A DNA stretch of 39,389 bases from a bacterium (GTDB taxonomy: Bacteria; Planctomycetota; Planctomycetia; Kolteriales; Kolteriaceae): assembly GCA_019753235.1 (NCBI GenBank), contig JAIELF010000064.1, forward strand, positions 1 through 39,389, given 5' to 3'. Every line of letters starts with the position of its first letter. Positions within the stretch are counted from its first letter, which is position 1. The position numbers were made by a program, and so were the translations under genes. The notes below the pieces were generated by a model that was given only the letters and a program-made list of their open reading frames with translations, was not told where the DNA came from and ran no database searches. Positions 1 through 8,915 of this stretch are shown here, piece after piece.

Positions 1-20
1 CGGACCTTTCGGGTTTCAAA

Positions 21-989
21 TCAACCATCGAACAGCGACCACCGATCGCGATACTGCTGCGCCGACCAGTCGGCCGGCAAAGGATTGATGAAGACGTTGC
101 TCGCCCACTCTAGCCCCCCCAGATTCTCCAGTCGTGGTGTGATTTTCAGCATCCATCGATCAACGGCCGCATGGGCGTCGCGCGGACCAGGCGAGTGAAG
201 AAAGAAATGAAAGTCGAGCGGCTCGATCATCTCGGCCAATAGGTCTAGCAGGGAACCGGTCGCCCGGGCCAATCGCGAGAGAATATGGTCCTGAGTTTCG
301 ATGAAGAATCGTTCAGGCACTCGTGGGCCGATCCAAACCTCGAGCGGAAAGAGGCTGGCCGGCGGACAGAAGATCACGATCTGATCATCCATATAGACGA
401 GATGCTCTCGACGATGAGAGAGAATCTCATTGGTCGGCGTCGGTGTTCGAAACATCTGCGTCAGCATCGGCGGAACGATCGGCAAGCCGATCAACTGAGC
501 ATGGGCGTGATACTGGCTCGCGCCTGCGAGGAGGCCTGCGTTCTTAAACAAGACGGAGGCAGCAATCGAACTCTCCTCCGCCATCGACCGAAGCCGATCT
601 CGGTAGGAACGAAAAATCGCCGTCAAGTGATCTGCCGAGAGACCGCGCCAGTCGGCCGCATGATCGGGACGCTCGATGATCACTTCATGACGACCACTGT
701 TGGCGGGATCGTTCGGGTTCTCTTCGAGGATGGGAAAGAGGTTCGGAACGACTCGGACGCGCCAGCCAGCGCCATTGGCATGCCCTGTCGTTCGATCGGC
801 CCAGGTCTCCGCTGGAGTGTCGGCTTCGTGACCCTCACAGAAAGGACACCGGCCGACGACGTTCACTCCTTCCGTCGAAATCGTGCGCGGCCTGTGAAGT
901 CGCCCCGGCGCCGACACCACGCACCGCTGGTCGTCGCGCGGCGTGATGATCGGTACGTGCGGAGCGGGCGGATCGATTCGCAGCGGCAT
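21..989 (-). CDS. galT: GalT-like galactose-1-phosphate uridylyltransferase
   Basis: Predicted cytosolic nucleotidyltransferase of the GalT branch of the HIT superfamily, which moves UMP between UDP-glucose and a sugar 1-phosphate (Leloir pathway). With the start chosen at 989 the protein has 322 residues, close to the usual ~350. The sequence shows a CPFC zinc pair (C48, C51), a PDH motif (H110) that aligns by eye with the third zinc histidine of GalT, and the catalytic HxHxQ as HAHAQ (H161, H163, Q165). H163 would be the uridylylated nucleophile. The reading frame stays open for 52 codons upstream, but ATG 989 has a GGAGGAA ribosome site seven bases ahead and matches where family homology begins. 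It lies 52 bases downstream of glgA on the same strand, so the two are probably co-transcribed. The middle residue of the histidine triad is Ala where classical GalT has Pro, so the true substrate could be another sugar phosphate or an ADP-sugar. Confidence 0.85.
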   Translation of the reverse strand: MPLRIDPPAPHVPIITPRDDQRCVVSAPGRLHRPRTISTEGVNVVGRCPFCEGHEADTPAETWADRTTGHANGAGWRVRVVPNLFPILEENPNDPANSGRHEVIIERPDHAADWRGLSADHLTAIFRSYRDRLRSMAEESSIAASVLFKNAGLLAGASQYHAHAQLIGLPIVPPMLTQMFRTPTPTNEILSHRREHLVYMDDQIVIFCPPASLFPLEVWIGPRVPERFFIETQDHILSRLARATGSLLDLLAEMIEPLDFHFFLHSPGPRDAHAAVDRWMLKITPRLENLGGLEWASNVFINPLPADWSAQQYRDRWSLFDG

Positions 990-1041
990 GGAATTCCTCC
1001 CGAACAATCTTCCCTGAATTCGTCCTGGGGCGAACACCTTC

Positions 1042-2517
1042 TCAAGATCCCGCGCGCTGCGCAAATCGGCAGGCCTGTCCGTAAACTCGCTGATACTGCG
1101 GAACACTTTTAGCCCAAGACCAATCCGCTTGCATCGCCGACGCAATCAAGCCATCCCAAACCAGTCGGCTTCGAAATGCCTCTTCCACGCGAGCGAAAAC
1201 CCCAATGAGAGCTTCCTCCGACCAGCGATGAAAATGAAAACCGGTTGCCGTCCTTCGTTCGATGGTGGAAGGCGTCGCATCGACGACCGTATCGATCAAA
1301 CCTCCGACGGCGTGGACGATGGGAATGGCTCCGTACCTCATCGCGAGGAGTTGACTTAACCCGCAGGGCTCGAATCGGCTAGGCATAAAGAACCCATCCG
1401 CAGCCGCGTAAATACGACGAGCTTCGCTCTCATGAAAACCGATCTTCGCGCGGACCCTGTCGGGGTAACACTCCGCCAATTGCGTGACGAGTTCTTCGAG
1501 ATTCCGATCCCCTTGGCCCAAGATCGCGAATTGCGTTTCGCGGTTGAGCAAATGCTTTGCGAAGAGAAGGAGTGCATCGATCCCTTTCTGCTCGGTGAGT
1601 CGGCCCACCATGCCGATGAGAGGAACATCGTGGCGAGCGGGCAAGCCCCAATCCAATTGTAGCCGGCGCTTGCAAGCGGCTTTACCCACGCCGACGGTCG
1701 CGAGATCATATCGGCATTCAAGATGCGAGTCGCTCGCGGGATTCCATTTGTCCCGATCGATTCCATTGATGATGCCCGTCAGCCGAGCTTGCCGAGAGGC
1801 GAGGATCCCCTCGAAACCCTTTCCCTGGTCGGCCCCAAGGAGTTCCTGCGCATAAGTGGGGCTAACGGTGGTGATCTGATCAGCCGCCAAGATCCCGGCT
1901 TTGAGCATCGACCAATCCCCCCAGAACTCGATCCCCTCTAGAGAGAATGCCGAGCGAGGAAGTCCCGTCCATTTCCAATCGTCGGCCGCGAACCGCCCCT
2001 GATAGGCAATATTGTGGATCGTCTGGACGATGCCGACGGGGGCGACCGTTTTCGACCCGGAGGAGAATCGACGTTGCCAAGGGAGCAGCCCCGCGTGCCA
2101 ATCGTGAAGATGGAGAACATCGGTCGGCAGAGAACAGTGGTCGATAACCTTGAGGACGGCTCGACCAAAGAAGGTGAAGCGGGCCACATTGTCCAGGTAG
2201 GCCCTGCCTGTTTCGTCGCCGTAGAGCCCGGCACGATCGAACAGATTGGGCGCATCGATGAGGAGATAGGTGAGCCCTTCGTGAGGCCGGTCCACGCGGA
2301 TTCCAAATTCTGCGGGATCGCCTGGGAACGACGTGTTTAGACCAGTCGCGAGCCTGGCTGGGGGCGGACCGGCATGCCCCGCAGGCCAGTATGGAAGGAG
2401 GACGGTCACCTGCTCGCCCGATTGAGCGAGTGCCTGGCTCAAGGAGCCGACGACATCCCCGAGCCCCCCCGTTTTTGAGAACGGGAAGGCCTCGGCCGAG
2501 ACCATCAGGATATTCAT
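1042..2517 (-). CDS. glgA: Glycogen synthase (ADP-glucose, GT5)
   Basis: Starch/glycogen synthase that adds glucose from ADP-glucose to growing alpha-1,4-glucan in the cytosol. The 491-residue form has the expected length for bacterial GlgA and begins with the family N-terminus, including the KTGGL nucleotide-sugar-binding motif at residues 15-19. The C-terminal Rossmann domain carries the GT-B signature around PSRFEPCGLSQL, followed by GGLIDTV. The frame is open for a further 62 codons upstream (to 2703), but that stretch looks non-homologous. ATG 2517 has an AGGAG eleven bases ahead. It is divergent from ahcY and is followed by the galT-like gene, suggesting a small glycogen/sugar-phosphate transcription unit. 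The assignment to the GlgA family is secure; donor preference (ADP- or UDP-glucose) is not visible from sequence. Confidence 0.93.
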   Translation of the reverse strand: MNILMVSAEAFPFSKTGGLGDVVGSLSQALAQSGEQVTVLLPYWPAGHAGPPPARLATGLNTSFPGDPAEFGIRVDRPHEGLTYLLIDAPNLFDRAGLYGDETGRAYLDNVARFTFFGRAVLKVIDHCSLPTDVLHLHDWHAGLLPWQRRFSSGSKTVAPVGIVQTIHNIAYQGRFAADDWKWTGLPRSAFSLEGIEFWGDWSMLKAGILAADQITTVSPTYAQELLGADQGKGFEGILASRQARLTGIINGIDRDKWNPASDSHLECRYDLATVGVGKAACKRRLQLDWGLPARHDVPLIGMVGRLTEQKGIDALLLFAKHLLNRETQFAILGQGDRNLEELVTQLAECYPDRVRAKIGFHESEARRIYAAADGFFMPSRFEPCGLSQLLAMRYGAIPIVHAVGGLIDTVVDATPSTIERRTATGFHFHRWSEEALIGVFARVEEAFRSRLVWDGLIASAMQADWSWAKSVPQYQRVYGQACRFAQRAGS

Positions 2518-2828
2518 GGGCCTTCGCTCTCCTGTGCCGGCCGGCACGGGCCTGGGATCGGGTGATGAAGTTCCTGTTTCCTGCTGTTGGACGACGGTTT
2601 TGCTCGCAAGTTCCCGCGCGAGCCGGGCTCCCTTTTCATATACTCTTTCCAGTGAATCGATCCGAGAATGGTGAATGGCACCCATGGTGGTGCGGATGAT
2701 CATTCGACGCGGCGTCGGTCATCATGCCGATCATGCGAGGGACCCTCGAGCAGGCGGATCGACTCCGGGGCCGAGGGAAAACAAGTTATCGCGGGCGCGG
2801 GTCGCCCGAATCTCCAGGAGATAGGAAC
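2518..2828. promoter_or_regulatory. Divergent glgA-ahcY control region with dyads
   Basis: This 311-base gap separates the two divergent start codons. It holds two 13-base odd-centred palindromes of the form CGAnnnnnnnTCG, at 2705-2717 and 2736-2748, whose centres are 31 bases apart. It also holds a GC-rich hairpin at 2792-2808 (CGGGCG, 5-base loop, CGCCCG) immediately before the ahcY ribosome site. I see no clear -35/-10 pair. I compared the leader mentally with the SAH riboswitch consensus and could not match it. Operator or leader function is inferred from symmetry and position only. Confidence 0.4.
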
Positions 2829-4145
<1,317 letters not shown>

Positions 4146-4196
4146 CACACTGAGGTCACCGCGATCCGCGGCGACTTTGGAGAGATCGTAAAATCA

Positions 4197-4236
4197 ACAA
4201 GGATCCCCGAAGCTTTTCGGGGATCCTTGCTTTTTT
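4197..4236 (+). terminator. Intrinsic terminator of ahcY
   Basis: A perfect 14-bp stem (left arm 4198-4211, right arm 4216-4229) closes a 4-base loop and is followed by C and six T at 4231-4236. It lies about 50 bases after the ahcY stop. On the opposite strand no comparable T tract follows the stem, so it should act mainly on plus-strand transcription. Confidence 0.92.
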
Positions 4237-4275
4237 GTTCGTTGAGTCCAACCCGCCCCGTTGGTTTACGCCCCG

Positions 4276-4521
4276 TTAGTTCGGTCGGCGTCGGGCGGCG
4301 GGATCACCCAGCCCGCTATATCGCTTCAGCGACAAGGCTGAAGGCTGATCGATCATCCAGAATCGCTCGATCTCGTCTTCAATGAGTCGAAGGTCTTCTG
4401 ACTGATAGAAGAGCTGACGATACCGACGCAGCGGGTCGGCCGAGTACTGGTTGATGAAACAGCCAGTCGAGCCAAGCGCTGTCAGGGTGACGAGCGTTCC
4501 GATCACGAAGCCGCGACGCAT
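4276..4521 (-). CDS. Small lipoprotein-like hypothetical protein
   Basis: An 81-residue protein not recognised as a named family. It has a basic N-terminus (MRRG), a hydrophobic stretch at residues 5-17 and a cysteine at 21 in the context LGSTGC. This resembles a type II signal peptide with a weak lipobox, so it may be a lipid-anchored exported protein. The remainder is charged and probably helical (residues 30-60, rich in Arg, Glu and Asp), with a Tyr/Leu-rich start. ATG 4521 has a perfect GGAGG six bases ahead, which fixes the start despite a longer open frame to 4650. It lies downstream of the HU gene on the same strand, but 440 bases away, so it probably has its own promoter. Confidence 0.7.
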   Translation of the reverse strand: MRRGFVIGTLVTLTALGSTGCFINQYSADPLRRYRQLFYQSEDLRLIEDEIERFWMIDQPSALSLKRYSGLGDPAARRRPN

Positions 4522-4961
4522 GAGAAACCTCCGAGTGGCGGCCGAGCCCGTCTTGGGGCTCGGGGCCAGGGGTGGCCGAGAAAACGCCCGTACCATTCGG
4601 GCACTCTCGCCAGACGCCAGGATCAGGCCATCCATGGCCGGACACTGCACGCCGATTCCACCGGGCTATTCGTCCTATCGTCCGCTCCGGTCGTAGGACT
4701 TGAAGGGATTTTTCTGGTTGAGCCGATTCTTCCCAAGGAATCGAAAACCGGGGCGATCAAGGGGAATCCTGAATCCTAAAATCAACCCAAAGCCGCCATC
4801 TCCCCCAATCTCATTGAGTAATGAAGCCGGCGCTCGGCGAACATTTCCAGAAAGGCGCGTGTGCAGAATGGTTTGAAGGGTACCGCGGGATCAACGTTTT
4901 CCGCTGACCCCGCCGCGTAACTTCGCTCGCGAGGAGATGGAGGATAGGGAAAAGAAAGGAA
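4522..4961. other. Intergenic region between HU gene and lipoprotein gene
   Basis: 440 bases without a convincing gene. The main structure is a hairpin at 4542-4563 (8-bp stem CCGAGCCC/GGGCTCGG, 6-base loop). It sits about ten bases upstream of the ribosome site of the minus-strand lipoprotein gene, so it would form in that mRNA leader. No T tract follows it on the minus strand, so it is not an obvious terminator. A weak imperfect dyad lies at 4887-4910. I see no RNA gene. Confidence 0.5.
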
Positions 4962-5342
4962 TTAGGAATCGCTGGAATGGGAGTCGGTCGAACCGGCAAC
5001 AGCGGTCGCCCGGTATGCCCCGTCGGCGGATGCCTTGCCCGCCTCGCGAGCTTTGCGAGCGATGATCATCTGGCGAACTCGCTCTTCCATCTCTTTGCCT
5101 GGCTTGAAGGTCACAACGTACTTTTCGGGGACGAAAACTTTCTCGCCGGTGCGAGGATTTCGAGCCTTCCGCGGAGCACGCTGTTTGACTTCAAAGACGC
5201 CGAAATTCCGAAGTTCGATCCGCTCCTCTTCAACGAGCGTATCGACGATCGCATCAAAAGTCTTCTGGACGATCTCTTTGGTCTTAAGCTGAGTCAGACC
5301 GATTTCCTCGGAGATGGTTTTCACGATCTCTTTTTTCGTCAC
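4962..5342 (-). CDS. HU/IHF-family DNA-binding protein
   Basis: Nucleoid-associated, probably dimeric DNA-bending protein. The first ~90 residues are a complete HU/IHF fold: MTKKEIVKTISEEIGL start, central RNFGVFEVKQR, and the arm signature RKARNPRTGEKVFVPEK, in which the Pro intercalates into the DNA minor groove. A C-terminal extension of about 35 residues (rich in Ala, Lys, then Ser/Asp) goes beyond the typical 90-residue HU. Some HU homologues have basic or disordered tails; here the tail is mixed and ends acidic. The start is GTG at 5342 with AAGGAG nine bases ahead. It is preceded on the same strand by two YkgJ-type genes. The name HU or IHF subunit cannot be decided from sequence alone. 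Confidence 0.93.
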   Translation of the reverse strand: MTKKEIVKTISEEIGLTQLKTKEIVQKTFDAIVDTLVEEERIELRNFGVFEVKQRAPRKARNPRTGEKVFVPEKYVVTFKPGKEMEERVRQMIIARKAREAGKASADGAYRATAVAGSTDSHSSDS

Positions 5343-5446
5343 CGGATCTCACTCCTTATCGGTCATGGATCGTCCACCGGAGCTATACGAAGAGTCGTTC
5401 CGCAGGACATTGATCGATTTAAAACTAGAAATAGCAACACGTAATG

Positions 5447-5923
5447 TCAAGACAATTCATTCAGGACGACCAGTCCGGCCGAGTCGCTCGAAAGCGCCGG
5501 CGGCGGCGGGGCCTCTCTCAAAAAGTCGATCAAAGGCCGGTATCGCCAGTCCCGGCCGATTTGTTCGTGCATCCTCTTCAACCGGGCGATAAATCGCTCG
5601 GTGATGGGCTGCTGTTGGTCCTGAAAGTTGGGATCACAATAGTAAATTCGGCACCCGATGGGACGTCGCTCTCGGGCGGTGCATTTTCCGCCGATCTGGT
5701 AGGGACATCCCGCTTCGCTGACGACGCTCCCCGCCGGCATCCCCGGCTCCAGGAGAAGATCCGCCTCCGCCTGGCTGAGAAAGAGCGTGTGGCCGTATTC
5801 CTGGAATCGACAGCATCGTCCGCTGGCCTGACAAACCGGGCCAGCCTGAGCAATCTCCGCATCGAGGTCCTGGTAAAGCGCCCCCAGTTCGCGTCGGAAT
5901 TCCGCCGTCCACGAGGCCGACAT
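5447..5923 (-). CDS. YkgJ-family cysteine-cluster protein (first of two)
   Basis: Predicted cytosolic metal-binding protein of the YkgJ/FliB-like group, thought to coordinate zinc or an iron-sulfur cluster. Its biochemical role is not established. In the 158-residue form, cysteines occur at 31, 37, 38, 73, 81, 91 and 96. They form the pattern CxxxxxCC, then Cx7C, and Cx4C in the IGCRIYYCDP region. The spacing of the first cluster (five residues between Cys) is longer than the usual CxxC. ATG 5923 is preferred over TTG 5929, and no strong ribosome site is visible. It starts 22 bases after the end of the second YkgJ-type gene, so the pair is very probably one transcript, with HU about 100 bases further downstream. 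Confidence 0.75.
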   Translation of the reverse strand: MSASWTAEFRRELGALYQDLDAEIAQAGPVCQASGRCCRFQEYGHTLFLSQAEADLLLEPGMPAGSVVSEAGCPYQIGGKCTARERRPIGCRIYYCDPNFQDQQQPITERFIARLKRMHEQIGRDWRYRPLIDFLREAPPPPALSSDSAGLVVLNELS

Positions 5924-5945
5924 GACCAAAGGTTCGCCCCCGCCT

Positions 5946-6374
5946 TTAAATGTCGATGATCTTCGACTGAGCCAAGATTTCGTCCACGGTATAGACGCGG
6001 CCGACCCCAGAACCAGGACACGATTTCTTGGTTCGTTCCCAATCCTCGGGGGTCTCGATATTGCTGTTCCAAAAGGGCCAAGTTCGGCACTGTCTCGGCC
6101 TATCTTCGTACACGGAACACCCGACGTTTTTGTGCCAAAACACGCAGTCGCCGTTCTCGCGTTCGCGAAGACTCACCCTCTTACCAACCCGTTTGGTGTA
6201 AATCTTGAGGAACTCATCGACAGGCATCTCTGCCCGGCGAGCTAGCCCTTCGATCTCCACTTCGTTCAACCAAACAAAACCCTCGTCGCCGGTACAACAG
6301 GCTCCGCAACGGGTACACTCGAAGGAAAGCCCATCTTGGTACCACGGCACGCTGTCGCCAACCGAGGATTGCAT
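5946..6374 (-). CDS. YkgJ-family cysteine-cluster protein (second of two)
   Basis: A 142-residue YkgJ-family protein with the canonical cysteine layout: CTRCGACC at residues 20-27, then C77, C86, C96 (in the RPRQCRTWPFW signature) and C119. Eight cysteines could hold zinc or an Fe-S cluster. The family is widespread, and molecular function is unknown for most members. The N-terminus WYQDGLSFECTRCG is typical of full-length members. No clear ribosome site precedes ATG 6374. It is divergent from the secreted beta-domain protein at 6569 and upstream of the other YkgJ-type gene, with which it is probably co-transcribed. The two copies differ enough in cysteine spacing to look like old paralogues, not a recent duplication. 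Confidence 0.85.
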   Translation of the reverse strand: MQSSVGDSVPWYQDGLSFECTRCGACCTGDEGFVWLNEVEIEGLARRAEMPVDEFLKIYTKRVGKRVSLRERENGDCVFWHKNVGCSVYEDRPRQCRTWPFWNSNIETPEDWERTKKSCPGSGVGRVYTVDEILAQSKIIDI

Positions 6375-6524
6375 AAGGAAGATCGTGCGGGTTGATGTTT
6401 TGTCAGATCCAAAGTCTATCCGCCTTGCCGATCAACGACAACCGGTTGCTGTGAATTCGGGCTCATCACCTCCCTTGCGACAGTTTTCCAGGACTGGTAC
6501 GTTTCCATGATGATGATTTCGACG

Positions 6525-6543
6525 CCGACCGGATGCCGGTCGG
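6525..6543 (+). promoter_or_regulatory. Leader hairpin ahead of the beta-domain gene
   Basis: A perfect 8-bp stem (CCGACCGG/CCGGTCGG) closes a 3-base loop. It ends 25 bases before ATG 6569 and about ten bases before the AGAAGGA ribosome site. No T tract follows on either strand, so it is more likely an mRNA-leader structure or a protein-binding dyad than a terminator. Confidence 0.4.
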
Positions 6544-6568
6544 AAAAGTCGCGAGAAGGAATCGGTGA

Positions 6569-8185
6569 ATGACCAAGGACGTGGTTCGGATCAGCACGTT
6601 GGCTCTCTGCTTGATGGGATCTCCGGTGGGAGCCCAAGAGCGCGGACGAGTCCCCTCAACGGTCGACGGTGTCGGCGTGGAAGTCGTCGGCCCCAACCGG
6701 ATCACGAAAAACGTGCCGGCTGAGTACAAGGTGATTGTCAAGAATCGTCGAGATGCGACGGTTCTCGATCTGATCGTCGAAGTTGAATTGAGCGAGACCT
6801 TCGCCGTCGTGAAGACGGAACCGAAGGTGGAGACGATCCCCGGGAGGATTGCTTGGCGGGTTCCTCAACTGGCCGGCAAAGAGAACCAGACGCTTCGCTT
6901 CGAAACTCTCGCCCAGACCGGTGGATCGGGACGGGTCCGCGCGTTCGTTCATCAGCAGGAACCTCGACCGGCAAGTGACCCTGCCGAGGATCGAGCCAAG
7001 GGGATCAGCAATATCGAACCGCCGGGCTTGCCTCCCGCGGACGATGTCCCACCCCCGCCAAGCGATCCTCCCGCGCCGCTGGACCCCGGTAAGGACGATC
7101 CCGCGCCGCTTCCTCCTTCAGAACCTAAGGGGACCGCGAAGATCGAAATCAATCTTCCCGAGCGAGTCGCGCAGGGTTCTCCGTTCGTTTGCGAACTGAC
7201 ATTGACCAACACCGGCAGTATTCCGCTTCGCAAGGTGAAGTTTGAACTAACGCCGACACAGGGATTGCGAGTCCTTCGGAATCTCGACCCGCGAGCAAAA
7301 GATGCCGTCCCCAGCGAGCCAGGTTCATCCACGAAAGTTCGCCTGGAAATGGTTTCTGACGGCGGTGGGATTCAAGCCGTCCGCGCGAAGTTGATGGCCG
7401 AGCCGGGCGTCGCCGCCCAGATCGAGCGAGAGATCACGATAGATACAGCTCCATTTGATCTTCGTGTCGAGATGCCGGCCGAACACGCGATTGGCCAGCC
7501 ACTCAAGTGTCGTCTCTTCATCGCCAACAACCGCCCGGAGTCGGCCAATGCCGTTCAAGTTTTCATCACGATTCCCGATGGGTTCGACGTTGTCTCTGGC
7601 GAAGCGGGCGCCCTCTTCAACCGTCGAACACGTACCGTACGTTGGCAAGCCGGCACGCTCGAGCCCCAAGAGGAGCGAGGATTTCGGCTCACGGTCAAGC
7701 CAACCACGGCCGGCACTTTCGTCTTTTCTAGTAGAGCCGACGGAGGTGACGGAACTCTTCGCGATGAACTCTCGGCCAGCGTCAACGTCGCCGGCTTTGC
7801 CGCTCTCGGCGTCGATTTCGAACCGAATGTTGACGTCTCCCCTGCTCAAGCAGAGGTTTCCCTCACCTTCGATGTTCGCAGTCGAGGCACGAAGCCGGCC
7901 GAGGGGGTGACGATTCAAGTCGAAACCGTCGCGGGTGTCGAGTTGGTGGAAGCTCGCTCGCCGGGCTGGAAAGAAGAGGCCGGCTGGTGGAAAAAGTCCA
8001 TCGACAGTCCGATTCCGCCTGGGGGCCGACTATCCGAAACACTGGTGGTGATGCCAACCCGAGCGGGATCGCTTTCTCTCAAAGGCGTCGTCACCGGACA
8101 AGGGGATGTCGGCGAGATCGTTCGGGTGCAACCGTTGCGGATCATTCCCGCCCCACCCTCGGCCAAGCCCCCCAATGGAACCTGA
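6569..8185 (+). CDS. Secreted protein of four DUF11/CARDB-like beta domains
   Basis: A 538-residue exported protein of unknown function. Residues 1-22 form a signal peptide (hydrophobic core TLALCLMG, likely cleavage after GAQ or PVG). Four beta-sandwich repeats of the DUF11/CARDB type can be picked out at about 37-130, 190-290, 296-408 and 412-520. Each contains a variant of the pattern in which an opening strand is followed by a V-x-N stretch, then a glycine/phenylalanine-containing strand and a closing GxL or GT strand. A Pro/Asp/Ala-rich linker (about 131-188) separates repeat 1 from the rest. Such domains usually mediate assembly or adhesion on the cell surface or in the periplasm. I see no sorting signal or membrane anchor at the C-terminus. 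The start ATG 6569 has AGAAGGA eight bases ahead. It is convergent with ktrA and divergent from the YkgJ pair. Confidence 0.8.
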   Translation: MTKDVVRISTLALCLMGSPVGAQERGRVPSTVDGVGVEVVGPNRITKNVPAEYKVIVKNRRDATVLDLIVEVELSETFAVVKTEPKVETIPGRIAWRVPQLAGKENQTLRFETLAQTGGSGRVRAFVHQQEPRPASDPAEDRAKGISNIEPPGLPPADDVPPPPSDPPAPLDPGKDDPAPLPPSEPKGTAKIEINLPERVAQGSPFVCELTLTNTGSIPLRKVKFELTPTQGLRVLRNLDPRAKDAVPSEPGSSTKVRLEMVSDGGGIQAVRAKLMAEPGVAAQIEREITIDTAPFDLRVEMPAEHAIGQPLKCRLFIANNRPESANAVQVFITIPDGFDVVSGEAGALFNRRTRTVRWQAGTLEPQEERGFRLTVKPTTAGTFVFSSRADGGDGTLRDELSASVNVAGFAALGVDFEPNVDVSPAQAEVSLTFDVRSRGTKPAEGVTIQVETVAGVELVEARSPGWKEEAGWWKKSIDSPIPPGGRLSETLVVMPTRAGSLSLKGVVTGQGDVGEIVRVQPLRIIPAPPSAKPPNGT

Positions 8186-8248
8186 TGCCGCTCGTTCGCT
8201 GCCAACGATCTCGATGGATCCTGCAGCGGCAGGAATGGCAAGTTTCGC

Positions 8249-8911
8249 TTAGTGCAGATCGCGGAACTTTGACAAGTCGGATGTTTTGCCCATCACCAGC
8301 ATCGCGTGGTTGTCCAACAGGCGATAGTCCCCGGCGGGGGCCGCATCGATCGAATGCTTGAGCTCATCCAGAATCGCGATGACGAGCACGTTGTACTTTC
8401 GCCGAAGATCCGCCTCCGCAATGGTCTTGCCAACCAAACTGTTGGGAACAGCGATCTCGACGATCGAATGGTCCGCGTCGATCTTGTACTGTTTAAGGAC
8501 GTTGGTCCAAATCAAGCTGTCGGCAAAATCATTGGCCATTTCCACTTCGGGGAAGATAACCCTTTCCACTCCGAGCGCCCGCAAGATCTTCGCATGATCA
8601 TTGCTGACCCCCTTCACGTAGACGCGCGGCGCGCCGAGTTCTTTGGCATAAAGAGCACACAAGATTGATCGCTCGATGTTATCGCCGAGCGAAATGACTA
8701 CGCCGTCAGCCGATGAGAGAAGAAGTTCGTCCAGCGTTTGGCGATCGGTGACATCGCCGATCACCGCTTCGAAGAGGACGTCTCGCAACTCATTGAGTGC
8801 CGACTCGGAACGATCGATTCCGGTAACACGGAATCCATGCTGACACAACCGTTTGGCAAATGCCGATCCGAACGTACCGAGCCCCAGACAAACGAAACGT
8901 TTTGTTTTCAT
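8249..8911 (-). CDS. ktrA: KtrA/TrkA-type potassium uptake regulatory subunit
   Basis: Cytosolic RCK protein that gates the partner K+ channel in response to nucleotide. The 220-residue product has an N-terminal Rossmann RCK_N domain (GLGTFG at residues 10-15, acidic end of beta 2 at D33) and a C-terminal TrkA_C domain from about 140 (EIAVPNSLVGKTIAEADLR). That is one RCK unit, the KtrA arrangement, whereas E. coli TrkA has two. The frame is open to 9013, but ATG 8911 sits only four bases after the ktrB stop and begins with the family N-terminus MKTKRFVCLG, so it is the sensible start. It forms an obvious two-gene operon with ktrB. It ends 63 bases from the convergent gene at 8185, and only a 5-bp stem (8220-8233) lies between them. 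Confidence 0.93.
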   Translation of the reverse strand: MKTKRFVCLGLGTFGSAFAKRLCQHGFRVTGIDRSESALNELRDVLFEAVIGDVTDRQTLDELLLSSADGVVISLGDNIERSILCALYAKELGAPRVYVKGVSNDHAKILRALGVERVIFPEVEMANDFADSLIWTNVLKQYKIDADHSIVEIAVPNSLVGKTIAEADLRRKYNVLVIAILDELKHSIDAAPAGDYRLLDNHAMLVMGKTSDLSKFRDLH

Positions 8912-8915
8912 GGCC

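Noticed and set aside
2704..2828. SAH riboswitch upstream of ahcY
   Set aside because: SAH riboswitches are known before ahcY in some proteobacteria, but I could not find the conserved core or its pseudoknot here; only a simple hairpin is present.
8220..8233. Bidirectional terminator between convergent 8185 and 8249 genes
   Set aside because: The stem is only 5 bp with a 4-base loop and no T or A tract on either side.
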